From Haemonchus contortus (lineage: Eukaryota > Nematoda > Chromadorea > Rhabditida > Trichostrongylidae), in the NCBI GenBank assembly GCA_000469685.2, contig LS997562.1, positions 16,869,325 to 16,933,324 of the forward strand: a stretch of DNA of 64,000 bases. The letters are read 5' to 3'. A program made the translations under genes and the position numbers. The first letter of the stretch is position 1; every line of letters starts with the position of its first letter. Shown piece by piece: positions 11,188 through 23,127 of this stretch. Under the pieces are notes generated by a model. That model was given only the letters and a program-made list of their open reading frames with translations. It was not told where the DNA came from and made no database searches.

Positions 11188-12076
11188 TCAAATTTTCGGA
11201 CAGCGCAAGGCATTATGGTTAGCTTCGTCGCAGTAAACACAACGCGTCCTGCTCTCAGCTCTGTTGAATTTCGGCTTTGTTGCTCTTGATGCTCTTTGTT
11301 CGCAGGGGTCGTTCTCCTGAATCATTTCAGCCACCCTTTCTTCAGTTTTTATCAGGACATCCAGCTCCCTCAGAAGGTCCACCATCGACAAACTATCTTC
11401 CTCGTAATCCTGATTGACCTTTTGCTTTAGTAGTCGTCGCTGCAAATCGACAATAAATTACACTAGTACTTTTTGCGCAATTGAGGATTCCTCAGGGCTA
11501 ATTTCTTTTTGTCCCAGCTGTGCCGTCAGGGATATCAGATACTGCAGCAGAATACGTTGCTCGCTCATCTGGCTGTTTCTGGCTGTTACTATTTCCATTC
11601 GCTTTCGGAGATTTCGCTCCGATTTTGCTTTATCGCCATATTTGGAATGCAACAGTTTAAGCGCCTAGGTCTCTTGAGTGATGGGATACCCCTTAAAGGG
11701 TCTTTCGCACTAACTTTCAGGGTTTGTAAGGAATAGTTGAATTCCTATAACTCACTTAAATTTCACTCATGGATGTTTGCGCGAAACAACGCCCAAAAAT
11801 TCTCAAATTTGCTCATTTCCCCATCAAAGGTAGTTTGGGTATTTTGGGTAGCTTCAGCCTCCAGTTGAGCTGGCTTCCATCTGCAGCTCCCACTTCGGAA
11901 GTCACCCACTGAAGCCCGGTCTTCCTGGCTTCCAGGCGGATCAGTAGGTTTTCTGCTTCCTCCAGAGCGTCCAGGATTTCGTCGATGTAACCTTGGTTGG
12001 CTTTCTGTAGGTATTCTGCTGTGGGTCCCTTAAGCCGGTCTACCGACCAGACGAAACCGTTACGGGTATTAGTCAA
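11188..12076 (-). pseudogene. BEL/Pao Gag remnant with DUF1759-like region and zinc knuckle
   Basis: Reading right to left: an N-terminal helical stretch from 12076; then LKLPKIPKLPLMG and, after a frameshift near 11815, FENFWALFRANIHE with LSEL, KFN-like and LLQ-like words, typical of the BEL/Pao Gag core; then HSKYG near 11650; then a CCHC knuckle CVYCDEANHNALRC (CX2CX4HX4C) near 11230. Stops and shifts break it into four pieces. Long terminal repeats were looked for on either side by eye and not found. Function in a live element: capsid and nucleic-acid binding. Confidence 0.7.
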
Positions 12077-12099
12077 GAGGTTCGTTTTCCCCTGATCGC

Positions 12100-15000
12100 C
12101 GTTATTCCTTCTATTAAGGTTTTAAGGAACCATGTTCCGTCATCACCCGACGCAGCGTGTTCTTATATCTCGTTGGTTGAGCTGTCTGGGTTCGCAAAGT
12201 ATTAGGGTCACTCATCTCGCAATTGAGACTCGCGTAGTGTGCGCATCCACAAAGTTTTGCTAAAACGGTATAAGGGAAAAATCAAAAAAAATGAAATTAA
12301 AAGTTCAAAATGCACAAAAAAGATGAAAATTGCGCCTGCGAAATCTCCGGTCCGTTTGGCGATCCCGATGCACCATTAAAGGTCACGCGGATACTATAGA
12401 TAAATGACATCAGACTATTTAATGATATGTTCAGTCGATGACGCATTAAGTTGGTCGCCGAATAGTTGTAGAATAATAACCTCGATACCACGTGCGTGGC
12501 CCTTCATACCACCCAGGGTACAAAGTCCAAAGTGGCCCCTGAAGTTCTGGAAATCACGTAATAGGCGGGGAACCCTCTCGAGATCAAATTTCGACCGCCA
12601 TTCTCTTAACTGTCACGTAGGTTCGCTGGAATCAATATTTCGCATAGTCACGTAGCCTTCGATAACCTATCTTAACTCGCTCTCCGCGACGGCTGAGAAG
12701 GGCCAATAAGTATCCATCAGTGTTTATGAGCCTCTTCCCCCTGGAAGTACATGTTATTTGAAAGATGTAGCTTTTTTTGCATAAACCCAGCAGGCGGAAG
12801 TCAAGGAATAAGAAGCAAGTAGCTCCATCACAATACATACAGTCTCAGAGGGAAACAGTAGATTGACATCAAATCTCAATGGTAAAGACTAGATGATGAG
12901 ACAAAGAATGAGGCTGTATCGAGGTTACCTTTTTTGCCGAAGATTGTATAAGTCTGGAAGCATTCCGAAATCAAAGCAACTCTAAATGTAGGTTGAATGG
13001 CGTAATCAAATGGGGATTGACCATCGCTGAGTGCAGTAAGCGTTCAACGGAAGTAGAGAGGAGGATATTCCATGAAGTGGAGTAAATATGGATACGAAGA
13101 TGCACTAGTTCCAGGGAGAAGCCGGACGGGAAACAACGCATCCCTATACCGAGGTCCTTGTATCTCACTTGATTCATCGACATTGATCTACCCAGTGAAT
13201 TTCTTGGAAGGCTTGCTAATTTCCTTAATTTGATCAAGATAATGGTCAACTCAAACTGCCTGTCTTATACACTTAGATATTTCTGAAGATCCAAGTCAAA
13301 ATAACTCAAATTCACTTACATTCAGTCGTAGGAAAAACCTGTGAAGCTGTGATTGCATCATTAGAGGCCAGTTCCTGAGATGGTCAGGTGTTCGGGTGAC
13401 AAGGAGATCACGATTTTTGAAAGCATTTGAGCGAAAGCTTGCTCAAGCTATGTGGAGGAATTGGGGAATGGAGGAGATGGGAGAGGCGGAGGCAGCAAGT
13501 ATCTGAGTGGTTGTCAATAAACAAGTCCAGAAAGAAATGTTTTATATTAGACAGAAGCGACCTTGCCGTTTTATTCGCGGTGCAGTCTTGGCACAGTAGC
13601 TCAAAATGTTTCATGCAATAAGATTGGGATAGTGTGTCCTCATGTTCCACCTTCTTACAATCCTAGCAAGATTCATTGAGTCAAAATGATTCTTATTCTA
13701 GCCTCTCAAGATTGAAATTTTTTCATTAGGTCAACGTCTGCAGCTTCGGCTTCGACAGAGAATGAAATGGAAACAAATGTGGCGTGCTCGCTCCAACATC
13801 TCTCTAAAAACTCTAAAGCTTTTTGAGTAGATTAACTTTGGGAGGCACTGATCAGAGAAGCATGGGACTGCTAACTCTAAAGTCCGCCGCTAAGATAGGA
13901 GAGCCGTAGTGACGTTATTCAGAATTAAGCAGGGTACCTTCCAGCGACGTTATCGTAGATCAAGGGTCACAAAGGTCAAGGAAGGGTGCAAATTCGCAGG
14001 CGATGACCACATAATCCTTCTTCGTGTTCATTGGGGGTGTTTAGCTTCAATCAAAAAAGCTCACAGTGTCTTGCGTGCCGCGATACCGAGTTCAAGCGCC
14101 AATATGAACACGGAAACGTCAAAGAGTATGCCTATTTGGTAGAAGTGCCTGCAAAAAGTGGTAATTTGCTCTACAAACCTGTGTTATCGTTTGATATGAC
14201 AGCAGCAACTCAGTCGACTGCACAGTTTTTACTAGTTTTGCCGACCGATGAAGACAACTATCTATCGTTATCTATGGCTCTATACTTACTTTATAAGCAG
14301 AATAGTGGTGGAATCCCAGATTATCGAAAACCAATCATGTTCAGTTGCGTCCATATCGGAATTGAGAGAATTCAGAGAAGAAAGAGAACCATCCAGTGAG
14401 TCGCGAATCCTGACACCTAGAGGCAGTAATTTTGTAGCAGTGGATGAAAAAAGCAGCAGATGTATTGTTCTTAAGGGTCAAGTTGCTGCTCCAGTTTGTC
14501 CCAGCAGCACGTGATAGTTAGATCCATAATGAAGGTTGTTTTAACATCAAGACCACCAGGTCATGACTCATAATAGTGGCTATACATGTCAGCAATCATT
14601 AAACTATTGAATGTAGAGAAGAGTGGTTTGTTCCGAGGCTTACTTTTTATGTGGAATGCGAGCCCGGTTCCGAACATCACTTGTTTAGTAGTTTTGTTAA
14701 TAGTAGTGTTTTTACAGCTGAGTTTGAAACAAATGAGGTTGTTTGAATGAGCCCAACAGTCTGAGTTTTCAAAGAAAGGATTAAGCCTACTCAAAGGCAC
14801 AATCTACGAACGATAAAAATGGTTTCTAAGAAAACTCCTTCCTGATAAATCTACGAGGTTCCCGTATACCATATGTGACACTGTTAAATCGGTAAACGGC
14901 TTAGAGATGGCGTTACAAGGGCTCGGCTAAATGCCACACCCATAGCGGATGAGTTCCAACGCGTTATAGTGGCTGTACCGAAAATCGAGATAGTGGCCCT

Positions 15001-15100
15001 CTTTAGCCACCACGCCTTTCCACCGATTGGGCAGAAAACCATTCATCCAAAAAGAAGTGGGGTGCGATGGATTTATTCATCTACTAACTTTTGACCTTCT
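12100..15100. other. About 3 kb without a recognisable gene
   Basis: Many short ORFs occur on both strands; none shows a domain, a repeat or paired splice sites that I can support. The longest plus-strand stretch, 14031-14399 (122 codons), is described separately. Confidence 0.35.
14031..14399 (+). CDS. Unassigned open stretch, possible decayed exon
   Basis: A 122-codon open stretch has protein-like composition (EYAYLVEVPAKSGNLLYKPV, then LSFDMTAATQ, then LLVLPTDEDNYLSL). A second frame stays open from 14248 to 14514 and also looks protein-like at its end (SRCIVLKGQ), as if one coding region had suffered a frameshift near 14340. I do not recognise a family. No strong acceptor or donor pair frames it. 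It may be a fragment of a host gene, of an unrecognised transposon, or chance. Confidence 0.2.
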   Translation: MGVFSFNQKSSQCLACRDTEFKRQYEHGNVKEYAYLVEVPAKSGNLLYKPVLSFDMTAATQSTAQFLLVLPTDEDNYLSLSMALYLLYKQNSGGIPDYRKPIMFSCVHIGIERIQRRKRTIQ

Positions 15101-15109
15101 GACGGTTAT

Positions 15110-15244
15110 GAAGTTTCTTCGTTTCTTTTTCACTTCGGAAGCACCGATCCACGCAGTTCCTTCACCTCCGTCGCACTATTTTCCATATAAACTTCCATTT
15201 TTCATCGTAATCTGGGTTAGCAGGAGTTATCGTAAACTGTGCCT
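15110..15244 (-). mobile_element. TTAA-family MITE, copy D (truncated)
   Basis: The right end ACTGTGCCT followed by TCAA, together with about 130 bp upstream (TTCACTTCGGAAGCACCGAT, CGCAGTTCCTTCACCTC), matches the end of copy C at 19690-19824. The other end of the element is absent. Confidence 0.7.
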
Positions 15245-15269
15245 TCAAGAAGATGAGCAAGTTGTAGAC

Positions 15270-16080
15270 GCAGAAAAATTTTAGTGCACAATGTGGTTTG
15301 CTCATCCGTTTTCTCCTTCTTCACTTATCGAATCGCCCTCGAATTCTTGAGCTCGAAGTTTGGTTGTTGCTGGAAAGAGGCTTTCTCTTCTCTTTCGGAC
15401 TGTCTCTAGCGTTATTGTGAAAGGGCCTCGTGTAAAACTTCGCAATAGCAGCGACATCAATCAAGACGAGCGTTCCGATAGGTTGATGTTATTGATTTAA
15501 TACCGACCATGATAACTTTTTCACGTCCCCATGAAGGGCGTCCAACTCATTCTGCTTCATCACATGATGCTGGAGCGTAGGAGTCGGAGGCTGTTAACGC
15601 TGGGGTTGAACAAAATATTCTCAAATTCAGCGTCAGGCTTCTAGTGGTGAAGATTTCAATATCGTGATCATGTGCTTATTGATGAGAGCACCCAACTCTG
15701 GTGTCGCATGTTCCAGGAAGTTTTTTTTCCGATTTCAGTGAACGATGTGTGGTAGGACTATTCGTTTTCGCCCAGGCCAGTCTAACGATACAGTTCACCA
15801 TCCTTATAGACTGCATCAGGTCTTCGGTTTACGCCCTTTACGCCCTCTTTCCTTTGAAACAAGCGACGGGGAGTGTTCAGCCGGTCAACTAGCTAAATTC
15901 GCATAAATGGTGCGTATCTGGCGAGGTGGAAATCATGGTACGCAACGCCCGTTTTATCGCTGATAAAATAGCTATCATTTGTTGGTGGCATTGGTAAGAA
16001 CCACTCGATGCGTTTATTACTGCGCGTAAGGCATCTATTGACCAGGTAAGTTAGCTTAGCTTCAGCTTGAAATATTATGC
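15270..16080. other. No gene recognised
   Basis: Only short ORFs without a recognisable domain. Nothing supported. Confidence 0.35.
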
Positions 16081-16279
16081 GATCACTCGAATCCTCGGCG
16101 ACAGTACTCTATTTTCGCACATCCCGAAGGACAGTTCTTTTCCTGTCTCTTTGACGCCGTGAAGCCTCTTCGTAATGGGCAGTCCCTGATTTCCCTGGCT
16201 TGCGTAATAATATCTCCGGTACCTATGCAAGCGATCATCCATCGAAAGTACAGATAATCATCTATCTTCCCATCTGAGT

Positions 16280-16595
16280 AGCCTATTATGGCTAGAGATT
16301 CAAGCAGCCTTTCCTGAGCGGTCTTGCCCAACGTTGCCGTGTTGGCAGTTCCCTCAGGTCTAGAGGTATGAAGTCATCTATATTTCTCCAACTGGCATAT
16401 GAGTAGACTTGAATAGCCCAACAGGCTCTGACGTTGGGACTGCATAGGCTCCTGGCAGGTGGTCACTTATCACAGGGTGGACAACGGGGTAGGTTAGTGG
16501 AAGCGGCACCGAATGATCGTGAATGGCTCCCAAGTCACACGAATGCATGTCTTTGGCTTGGTCAGTATGTAGGATACCAACCATAGTAAAAGGTA
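16280..16595 (-). pseudogene. RTE 5'-region fragment
   Basis: The minus-strand words MGKTAQERLLES and M-V-G-I-L-H, and the DNA around 16310-16360 and 16540-16580, parallel the 5' region of the RTE at 53143-56537 (LGRTARERLLKS; V-G-I-L-P-I). No endonuclease or reverse transcriptase follows. The fragment ends where the mini-Helitron-like copy begins. Confidence 0.5.
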
Positions 16596-16747
16596 CCAGT
16601 TGGGCTATGCATACTTATGCATGCATTTGCATGTCCACGACCGCTCATCCGTAGGCTTAAAACTTCTGTAGGTACTTTACCAGGTGGTATCGAAATCCGG
16701 GCAAACAAACAGACAGACAGACGCGAGCGCTTTATATATAGTAAGGA
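16596..16747 (-). mobile_element. Mini-Helitron-like repeat, complete 152-bp copy
   Basis: On the minus strand it starts TCCTTACTATATATAAAGCG, continues with a short TCTG tract, and ends with the small palindrome GCATGCATAAGTATGC followed by ATAGCCCAACTGG. The flanking bases are A on the 5' side and T on the 3' side, the target expected for Helitrons. It gives the best definition of the family, whose expanded relatives begin at 47683 and whose plus-strand relative lies at 1500-1625. Confidence 0.65.
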
Positions 16748-17349
16748 TAATTTGACCCAGCGCAGCCGAAACAGGGCGATTTACTCTAGTCATGCAGCAA
16801 TCGACTGGGGATCTTCAATGAGAGAGGACCTTCAGTGATGATCTATGGAAAGATCCTTACTTCGATAAGTATCACTTATCTACCGGATTGTTCACAACGA
16901 GCAATATGACAACACGTTGTTTTCTACAAGAAATTACCCTTTACAGACGCGCAAAATCCACAGTCAGACAATTTGTGTCGGGAGATAAGCGGAAGTCGAT
17001 CATAAACTAGCAATAAGATCGTCCTTCGAAACTGTAAAGGATATAAACGTAATGCCCGGCAAAAAACTGACTCTGCAACACAGTTTTTTGGCTAGCGGAC
17101 ATAGCCGTCGAGTTTCTCAAGAAATGAAGACAGGAACGGAGCGGTTGATATGATACTTTTACCAAGAGCACCGAGTCGAAAACAAAAGGATATCTCAATT
17201 GGAGGTTACATGGAGCTGGAATTCCAGATTACCAAGATCCCATCGCAGACCTGAAGCAACGTCACTCCACGATGAAAAAAGCGCTAGGAAAGACTCGAAG
17301 TGGATTCAGAGGAAGGCAACGTGAACCTGTGACGATGAAGTTGGTGAAC

Positions 17350-17900
17350 TTTTGAGGTAGAAAAAGCTACAGCTGTAGATGAAAAAGATGACTCTAGAAC
17401 TTGGCTGCCTGCAGAAGTTGCAAGCAGCTTGTCAAGGCTGCGAAGGCAAAGAGGGCAGAAGTGGATGCCTTGTATGAAAAGCTCGCCGATCTGGTAGGAG
17501 TGAAATTCTTCTTTTGACTGGTCAAAGCCCGGCATCGGAATACACAAGACTTCGCAATAGTTAGGACTGTCAAGATCTCGACAGTGCATTTTGAGGAGGC
17601 CCTGAAGGGTTAGACGCAGATGGACGGACAGTACTGAGAAGACACAAACCGTCCGTTGAGAAAGGCAGTCAAGTTATAGTCTCAAGTGAAGCCTCTTGAA
17701 ACGCCTTATGCTACTTCTTCTTCGAAGACTATGTGGAGGCCCGAAGAAGTGTTGCGAGTGGATTAAGATGGATCTCGCCAAAACGCCAATATGCCGTATA
17801 CAGAAGAGTGTGGCGAATAAGTATCAGAATAGCAGAATAGCGACGAGCGTACTCGGGAAAAACTAGGACAAAGAAGGAGGATAAGCACTGACTGATTGTG
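17350..17900 (+). pseudogene. Possible decayed RTE endonuclease fragment
   Basis: Around 17440-17510 the plus strand reads K-A-K-x-A-E-V-D-A-L-Y-E-K-L-A-D-L-V when small shifts are allowed. From memory this resembles a block just before the G-D-F-N motif in strongylid RTE endonucleases. Stops are frequent. The assignment is tentative. Confidence 0.3.
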
Positions 17901-18118
17901 AACTCAGTAGCCAGACTGGCAAATGAGCCGTGATGCTTAAGACTGAAAGAGAAATCATGTGCGAGTGCCTCTATGTCATTGCTGGCAGTGGCAAATGAGT
18001 GGCAGACTGCAGATGATTACTTTCAGTACCGATTGGTGTTGAAGTGGTGAATTGAGTTCCGCTACTATTGACTGATACTACTGATCCGTGCTGTCTTCTC
18101 ATCGAATGCATCTCTTAA

Positions 18119-18778
18119 ACGCACAGTTCACGATAACTTTGGGTCATCCAGATTATGATGAAAAATGGAAGTTAAGATCGAAGATAGTTCGCCGAAGGTG
18201 AAAACTGCGTGTATCGGTGTTTCCAAAGTGAAAAAAGCTCTGAAAAACCTTATAAAGGGGCTGGACGTGAATGAGACCAGAACAGAAAAATGAAGAAGAG
18301 TGGGGCGTTTGGACGAGCTATACAATGTGTCTCACTGCGTGCGTGTGGGTCTTGGTGCGAATAACAGACCATGGTAAGCAAAAATTCATTCACTTATAAA
18401 GCATAAGTAAACAAAAAACTCTAGTAACAGCAAAAGTAGCTCGCCTTTTTAAGCTCCTAGGAGTAGGAAATTGAATAAGGGATCGCGGCAGCAAAAAATA
18501 ACAGAGAAAAAATAATGGGAGGAAAACATCGCCTCATCACTCGGCCATCAGCTGATTGTGTGTGGGTCCTAGAACGAATAGTTGCAATCTGTATTGTCTC
18601 GACACACGCCTAACGTGACATCGATCGAGGGGCGACCATTTACGGCAGCGACGGGGCTTCCACTATGGCCTAAGCGCCACGACTGTGGGAACGAGAGGGT
18701 CCCATTTTCCACCCATGGGGGCGTTGATTATTCCTCAAGGGACAACTCAGTGACTTTTTTTTATCGTGAACCGTGCCT
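18119..18778 (+). mobile_element. TTAA-flanked MITE, copy B
   Basis: A 660-bp copy starts ACGCACAGTTCACGATAAC after TTAA (18115-18118) and ends ATCGTGAACCGTGCCT before TTAC. Its interior (ATGGAAGTTAAGAT, GGCTGGACGTGAATGAGACC, AGTGGGGCGTTTGGACGAGC) is shared with copy A. It lies 380 bp from copy C, which is inverted relative to it. Confidence 0.85.
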
Positions 18779-19158
18779 TTACCAATTGAGCTATTTGGTG
18801 CAGAGAGAAGCTGAATCCAAATAGCAGGTCAATGAGACTAAGAATCAATACCATTCACTATCGAATAATCAGAACTACTGCGACGTAGCGTACACGGTAC
18901 ATATATAACAAAATGTGATATGAGTTAGTGCTCTCTTTATCACCATACGAAGCTAGTTTTGAACTCTGAATTTGAGGCGGGTCCTGTCGATCACTTGCTG
19001 TGATCATGGAGAAGGGCAAATGAGCACAAATACATCAACAATTTAACATGCCCGCCCATTTCTTATTTCATTGGAAAAAACACTTACGTTGGGTGTAATT
19101 CAATTTGGATGAATGATTCGAGTCCTACCACTGTCGTGAAAGCTCCATGATAGCTTAA

Positions 19159-19824
19159 AGGCACGGCCCACGATAAAAAAGGTCGCAGAGTTCTCCTTCT
19201 AGGAATACGCAGCGCCCCCCATGGGTGGTAGGAGGGGCCCTCTCGCTCCCACAATCCCGACGCTTAGGGCATAGTGGAAGCCCCGTTGTTGCCGTAGTTC
19301 GCTTTCCCGCCCCTTGATCGGTGTCACGTCAGACAAGTGTCAAGACAATACAGATTGCTATTATTCGTTCTAGGACCCACGCACAATCAGTTAATCGCCG
19401 AGTGATGAGGTTATGTTTTTCTCCATTCTTTTTTCTTTTGTTTTTCTTTTTGCTGTCGCGATCTCTTATTTGATTTCCTACTCCTAGAGGCTGGAAAAGG
19501 TGAGCTACTTTTGCTATTACCAGGGTTTTTTGTTTATTTATGCTTATGAGTATATAAATTTTGGCTTACCATTGCCTGTTTTTCGCAACAGGACCCACAC
19601 GCGTGCAGTGAAACACACTGTTTAGCTCGTCCGGACGCCCCACTCTTCTCCATTTTCCTGGTTTCATTCACGTCCAGCCCCCTTTTTAACGGCTTATCGA
19701 GGCCTTTTTTCACTTTGGAAACACCGATGCACGCAGCTTCTTCACCTCAGCCGCACTAGCTTCGATCTTATCTTCCATTTTTCACCATAATCTGGATTAC
19801 CCAGAATTATCAAGAACTGTGCCT
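19159..19824 (-). mobile_element. TTAA-flanked MITE, copy C (inverted)
   Basis: A 666-bp copy in reverse orientation. Its left edge AGGCACGGCCCACGATAA follows TTAA (19155-19158); its right edge ends AAGAACTGTGCCT before TCAA. With copy B it forms an inverted pair whose transcript could fold into a hairpin more than 600 bp long. Confidence 0.85.
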
Positions 19825-19829
19825 TCAAG

Positions 19830-20920
19830 CAATCGTACCAATGCGTGGGCCAAGCGATTCGATGGATTCGACATATTTTTCCAGGCAACATTCCGGGATG
19901 GGTTTATGCTCATCATGCCGCCGCAGTAAAAGCTCAAAAACGCGGCGTTCAGAAGTCCAAGAGGATCGTACACAAGTTGTTCTTGACGAAGTCTTAATCG
20001 AAAAAGTACGTTTGTTTGAAATACCCTGTTTTGTAAAAGCAAACCAGGCATGAGACGGTCTGGAAGCGCTCATTCCTTACTGCCACCCAGCCCGATTAGT
20101 TCAACTACAGTACATTTCTTGACATAAATATTTATTTAATTTATATGATACTTGTGCTCAAGATGCACTTCGTAGAAATAAAAACATGAAAATGGACAGC
20201 GTAGAAATGTAAAAATAGGAAACTGATACAAACAAACCCAACAAATCGTGATGAAAAACCAAGACCCGCGAGGAAAAAAGCTAGGCTGGCAGAACAGAAA
20301 AGCACAAAGAAAGGAAACAAAAAAGAAGGGAAAGGAAAGCAGGCTTAGGCAAAGCTTGGGCTTGGGCAAAGGTATTAGTAGTTGTCAAGTGGTGATACCG
20401 CATGTCTCCAGGTATGAACACCCGCTGTTGAGCTCAAGCGTCTGCTGCTGAAGATAACAGGATAGGGATCAGTCTGTGCAGAGTAACCAGCCTAGGCTAC
20501 TGCCGGGCCTATTAAATTGCCTCTTTGCTCAGAACGCAAACCTCGAGGTAAGATTTAGACCCGAGTAGGTACCTATGAACCTAGCAGACACTTGTTGTTC
20601 CGCCCTTAACTGCCATGTAACACTTGATTAGACGGCAAGACACGTGGGGATCCGGACATCAGAGAGACGGGGATAAAATTTTCTATGTCAAAAAATGGGG
20701 GGGGGGGAGTGGGGCCCAGGTTATTCCTAGGGATAAAACTCATTTGCAATTTTGATCACGGACTGTGCCTCTGGGTATCCTACCAATGGCCTGCACAAAG
20801 TGATCACCAAAACAGTCTAAAATCTTGATATTATAATAACAGTGAAAACAAGAATAAAGTGTCGCTAAGTCTGCCACATCTTTGAGAATGTCAGTCAACT
20901 ATCGCATCAAACGAACTTTC
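19830..20920. other. No exon identified; possible 5' region of the downstream gene
   Basis: The exon starting at 20928 needs upstream exons, but none can be chosen confidently here. A poly-G run of about 14 lies near 20697-20708. The ORFs at 19797-20073 partly read the end of MITE copy C. Confidence 0.35.
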
Positions 20921-20927
20921 TGTTCAG

Positions 20928-22515
20928 ACTGGTGACAAACCGGCAGCTTTATCATCAGGCGATAAACCGAAGCCCTCCGTGGATACAAATCTTCCAAATC
21001 TTTCGAAAGAAAAATCCAGCCACTTAGATGAAGGAAAAATCAAAGAAACTGCAGCTCCCACACCAGCGTCAGTTCCTGGTTCCAAACCTGGTTCCAAAGA
21101 GCGGATGACGAAGAAGTCGGAAGATGAACAGAAAAAAATCGCAGGTGAAGATCAAAAAAGAAAGAAAAAGGGAAAAGCCGAATCTAAGGATGCCCGTAAA
21201 GAGGAAAAGAAAGGAGAGGAGGATTCTGGATCAGAAGTAATTGATTACTGGCTGACGTCAGCGGAAAGAATGAAGCCAAAACCGGAAGAAGTAGCAGTTC
21301 CTGCAAATAAACCCGGCGAAGCAGATCACATTATTCTTTCGGTTGCTCGGCCACCTTCACTTCAAAACGACTTCCTTGCAGACATCCCAGCCACGGTCCA
21401 TCCCGACATATTACAAGACATCCCGGCTAGTCCGCAGAACAAGAAGCTGTCTATACGTAAACCACCTCAAGACACTGCGCCAAGTGCAGCAAAAGGCATC
21501 CCTGATGAGAGCAAACAACCAAAAGCTTACGGTGTTATAGATCGACCGGTTAAAATGACACCGAGTGCAAGAAAACCAGTGGCGTCTCAAGCTTATGGTG
21601 TAGTTGACCGCCCTATGTCACGTGAGAGTTTGCCGGAAAAACCACCAAGTGTAAAGAAACCGGTTGCACCTATAGCCTACGGTATAGCTGACCGCCCTAT
21701 GTCACGTGAGAGTTTGCCGGAAAAACCACCAAGTGTAAAGAAGCCGGTTGCACCTATAGCCTACGGTATAGCTGATCGCCCTATGTCACGTGAAAAACTG
21801 CCGGAAAAACCACCAAGTGTAGGCAAACCGGTTGCACCTAAAGCCTACGGTATAGCAGACCGCCCGATGTCACGTGAGAAACTGCCGGAAAAACCACCGA
21901 GTGCAAGGAAACCAGTTGCGTCTAAAGCTTACGGTATAGTTGACCGCCCTGTGTCACGTGAGAAAATGCCGGAAAAACCACCAAGTGTAAGGAAACCCGT
22001 TGCGTCTAAAGCTTACGGTATAGTTGACCGCCCTATGTCACTTGAGAATTTGGCAGATAAGAAATCCAGAGTTTATCCAATGGTGGAAGAAGCCTATGGT
22101 GTAATGGATAGACCTGTTCTACCACAGGCTAAGACACAAATGCAGGATGCTGATCGTCAAGGTATGATAGGAAAGCCTCAGCCTACACCACAGCTATATC
22201 ATCCAAAGTCTCAATATTCCTCAGAGGTGGGGAGGCATTTCACTTCGTTCTTGTCATGTGATAACCACTGATAAGTTTGATGTTCCGATTTCAGAGTGTT
22301 CCCAGGCCGCCAGAACAACAGCAGCGAGTACAGGTAAGTGCTGGAAATCTGATTTTGTAAACAATTACAGATTGATTATTCAGAATACTATGGGTTCTGC
22401 GGAAGTCCCCCGTCTCAAACAAATGCACACTTCTCCACCGAATCATTCGTACAGGCTTTATGGGGATGCAGGGTACATCGGGAAAAGTGGCACTCGCTCG
22501 GAGTATAGATATTGA
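20928..22515 (+). CDS. Basic low-complexity protein with YG-x-x-DRP repeats, 3' three exons
   Basis: Exon model: 20928-22226, 22295-22333, 22384-22515 (TGA). Acceptors TTTCTGTTCAG, CCGATTTCAG and GATTATTCAG, donor GTAAGT after exon 2, and introns of 68 and 50 bp with phase 0 throughout support it; the first donor (GTGGGG) is weak, and without it the frame stops at 22271. The first exon is 433 codons with no ATG near its start, so 5' exons are missing. The N-terminal third is Lys/Glu-rich and includes VIDYWLTSAERMK. Eight YG-[IV]-x-DRP motifs follow, six at a strict 28-residue (84-bp) spacing with P-E-K-P-P-S linkers, so nearly identical in DNA that recent unit gain is likely. No signal peptide or membrane segment; probably intrinsically disordered. 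Function unknown. A relative lies at 33884-35045 on the minus strand. Confidence 0.82.
21589..22050 (+). repeat. 84-bp in-frame coding tandem repeat
   Basis: Six successive units encode YG-[IV]-x-DRP-[MV]-S-R-E and then a P-E-K-P-P-S linker. The DNA of neighbouring units is almost identical, while the flanking single motifs (near 21520 and 22090) are more diverged. Copy number probably varies between individuals (inference). Confidence 0.9.
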
Positions 22516-22519
22516 GATC

Positions 22520-23120
22520 TCTCTCATAGTGATAGCTCTTCATTCAATCAAATAGTCATTGTCCGATAGATTATACAAGCAAAGATTTTATTATTCGAGA
22601 AGACGCCTATTGAAATATTGTAAAGTATTTTGAATCAACTGTCATCGATCCAATTGTTATATTGTTACTCGGTGCTTTTAACTGTCAAGTGTAGTAGGAG
22701 TGTAACATGAATTTATCAACTCGTATCTTTGTATTAAATTACACGTCAATGAGTGTTATTCGAACAAACTAGAACACCAGTCAAAACATTTTTGGCACTT
22801 GAACCTGCTTCGAAGGCTGTCAATGTCTCATCTCTTACAATTTTTCCATCTTGTATGTATGGCAGATATTCTGAGGCGGAGGCATTGCTTTTATCAAGCT
22901 TCGAGGAATGGAGTGCAGAAAAGAAGGGTAGCCGACCTTGCCTATACGTAGAAACGGCAGAGGAATATAGTTTTCACCTGGATTTTAGGAGGGGAGGAAC
23001 GCTGGGGTGCGAGGGAGATGATTGAATGGGGTGCAAAAAGCAGCCTGCAAAAGCATCGGGCAAAAAGCTGGCGCGGGGTGTGAGCTCATCCTGATCTTCA
23101 CTCTCCCCCTCCTTCCCTTT
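22520..23120. other. Likely 3' flank of the plus-strand gene; no other gene
   Basis: AT-rich sequence follows the TGA at 22513-22515. Candidate polyadenylation sites are not distinctive. Short ORFs are unassigned. Confidence 0.3.
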
Positions 23121-23127
23121 TACCCGT

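Noticed and set aside
16690..16725. Direct repeats as a possible CRISPR array
   Set aside because: This and the other short arrays are simple tetranucleotide tracts without spacers, in a eukaryotic context.
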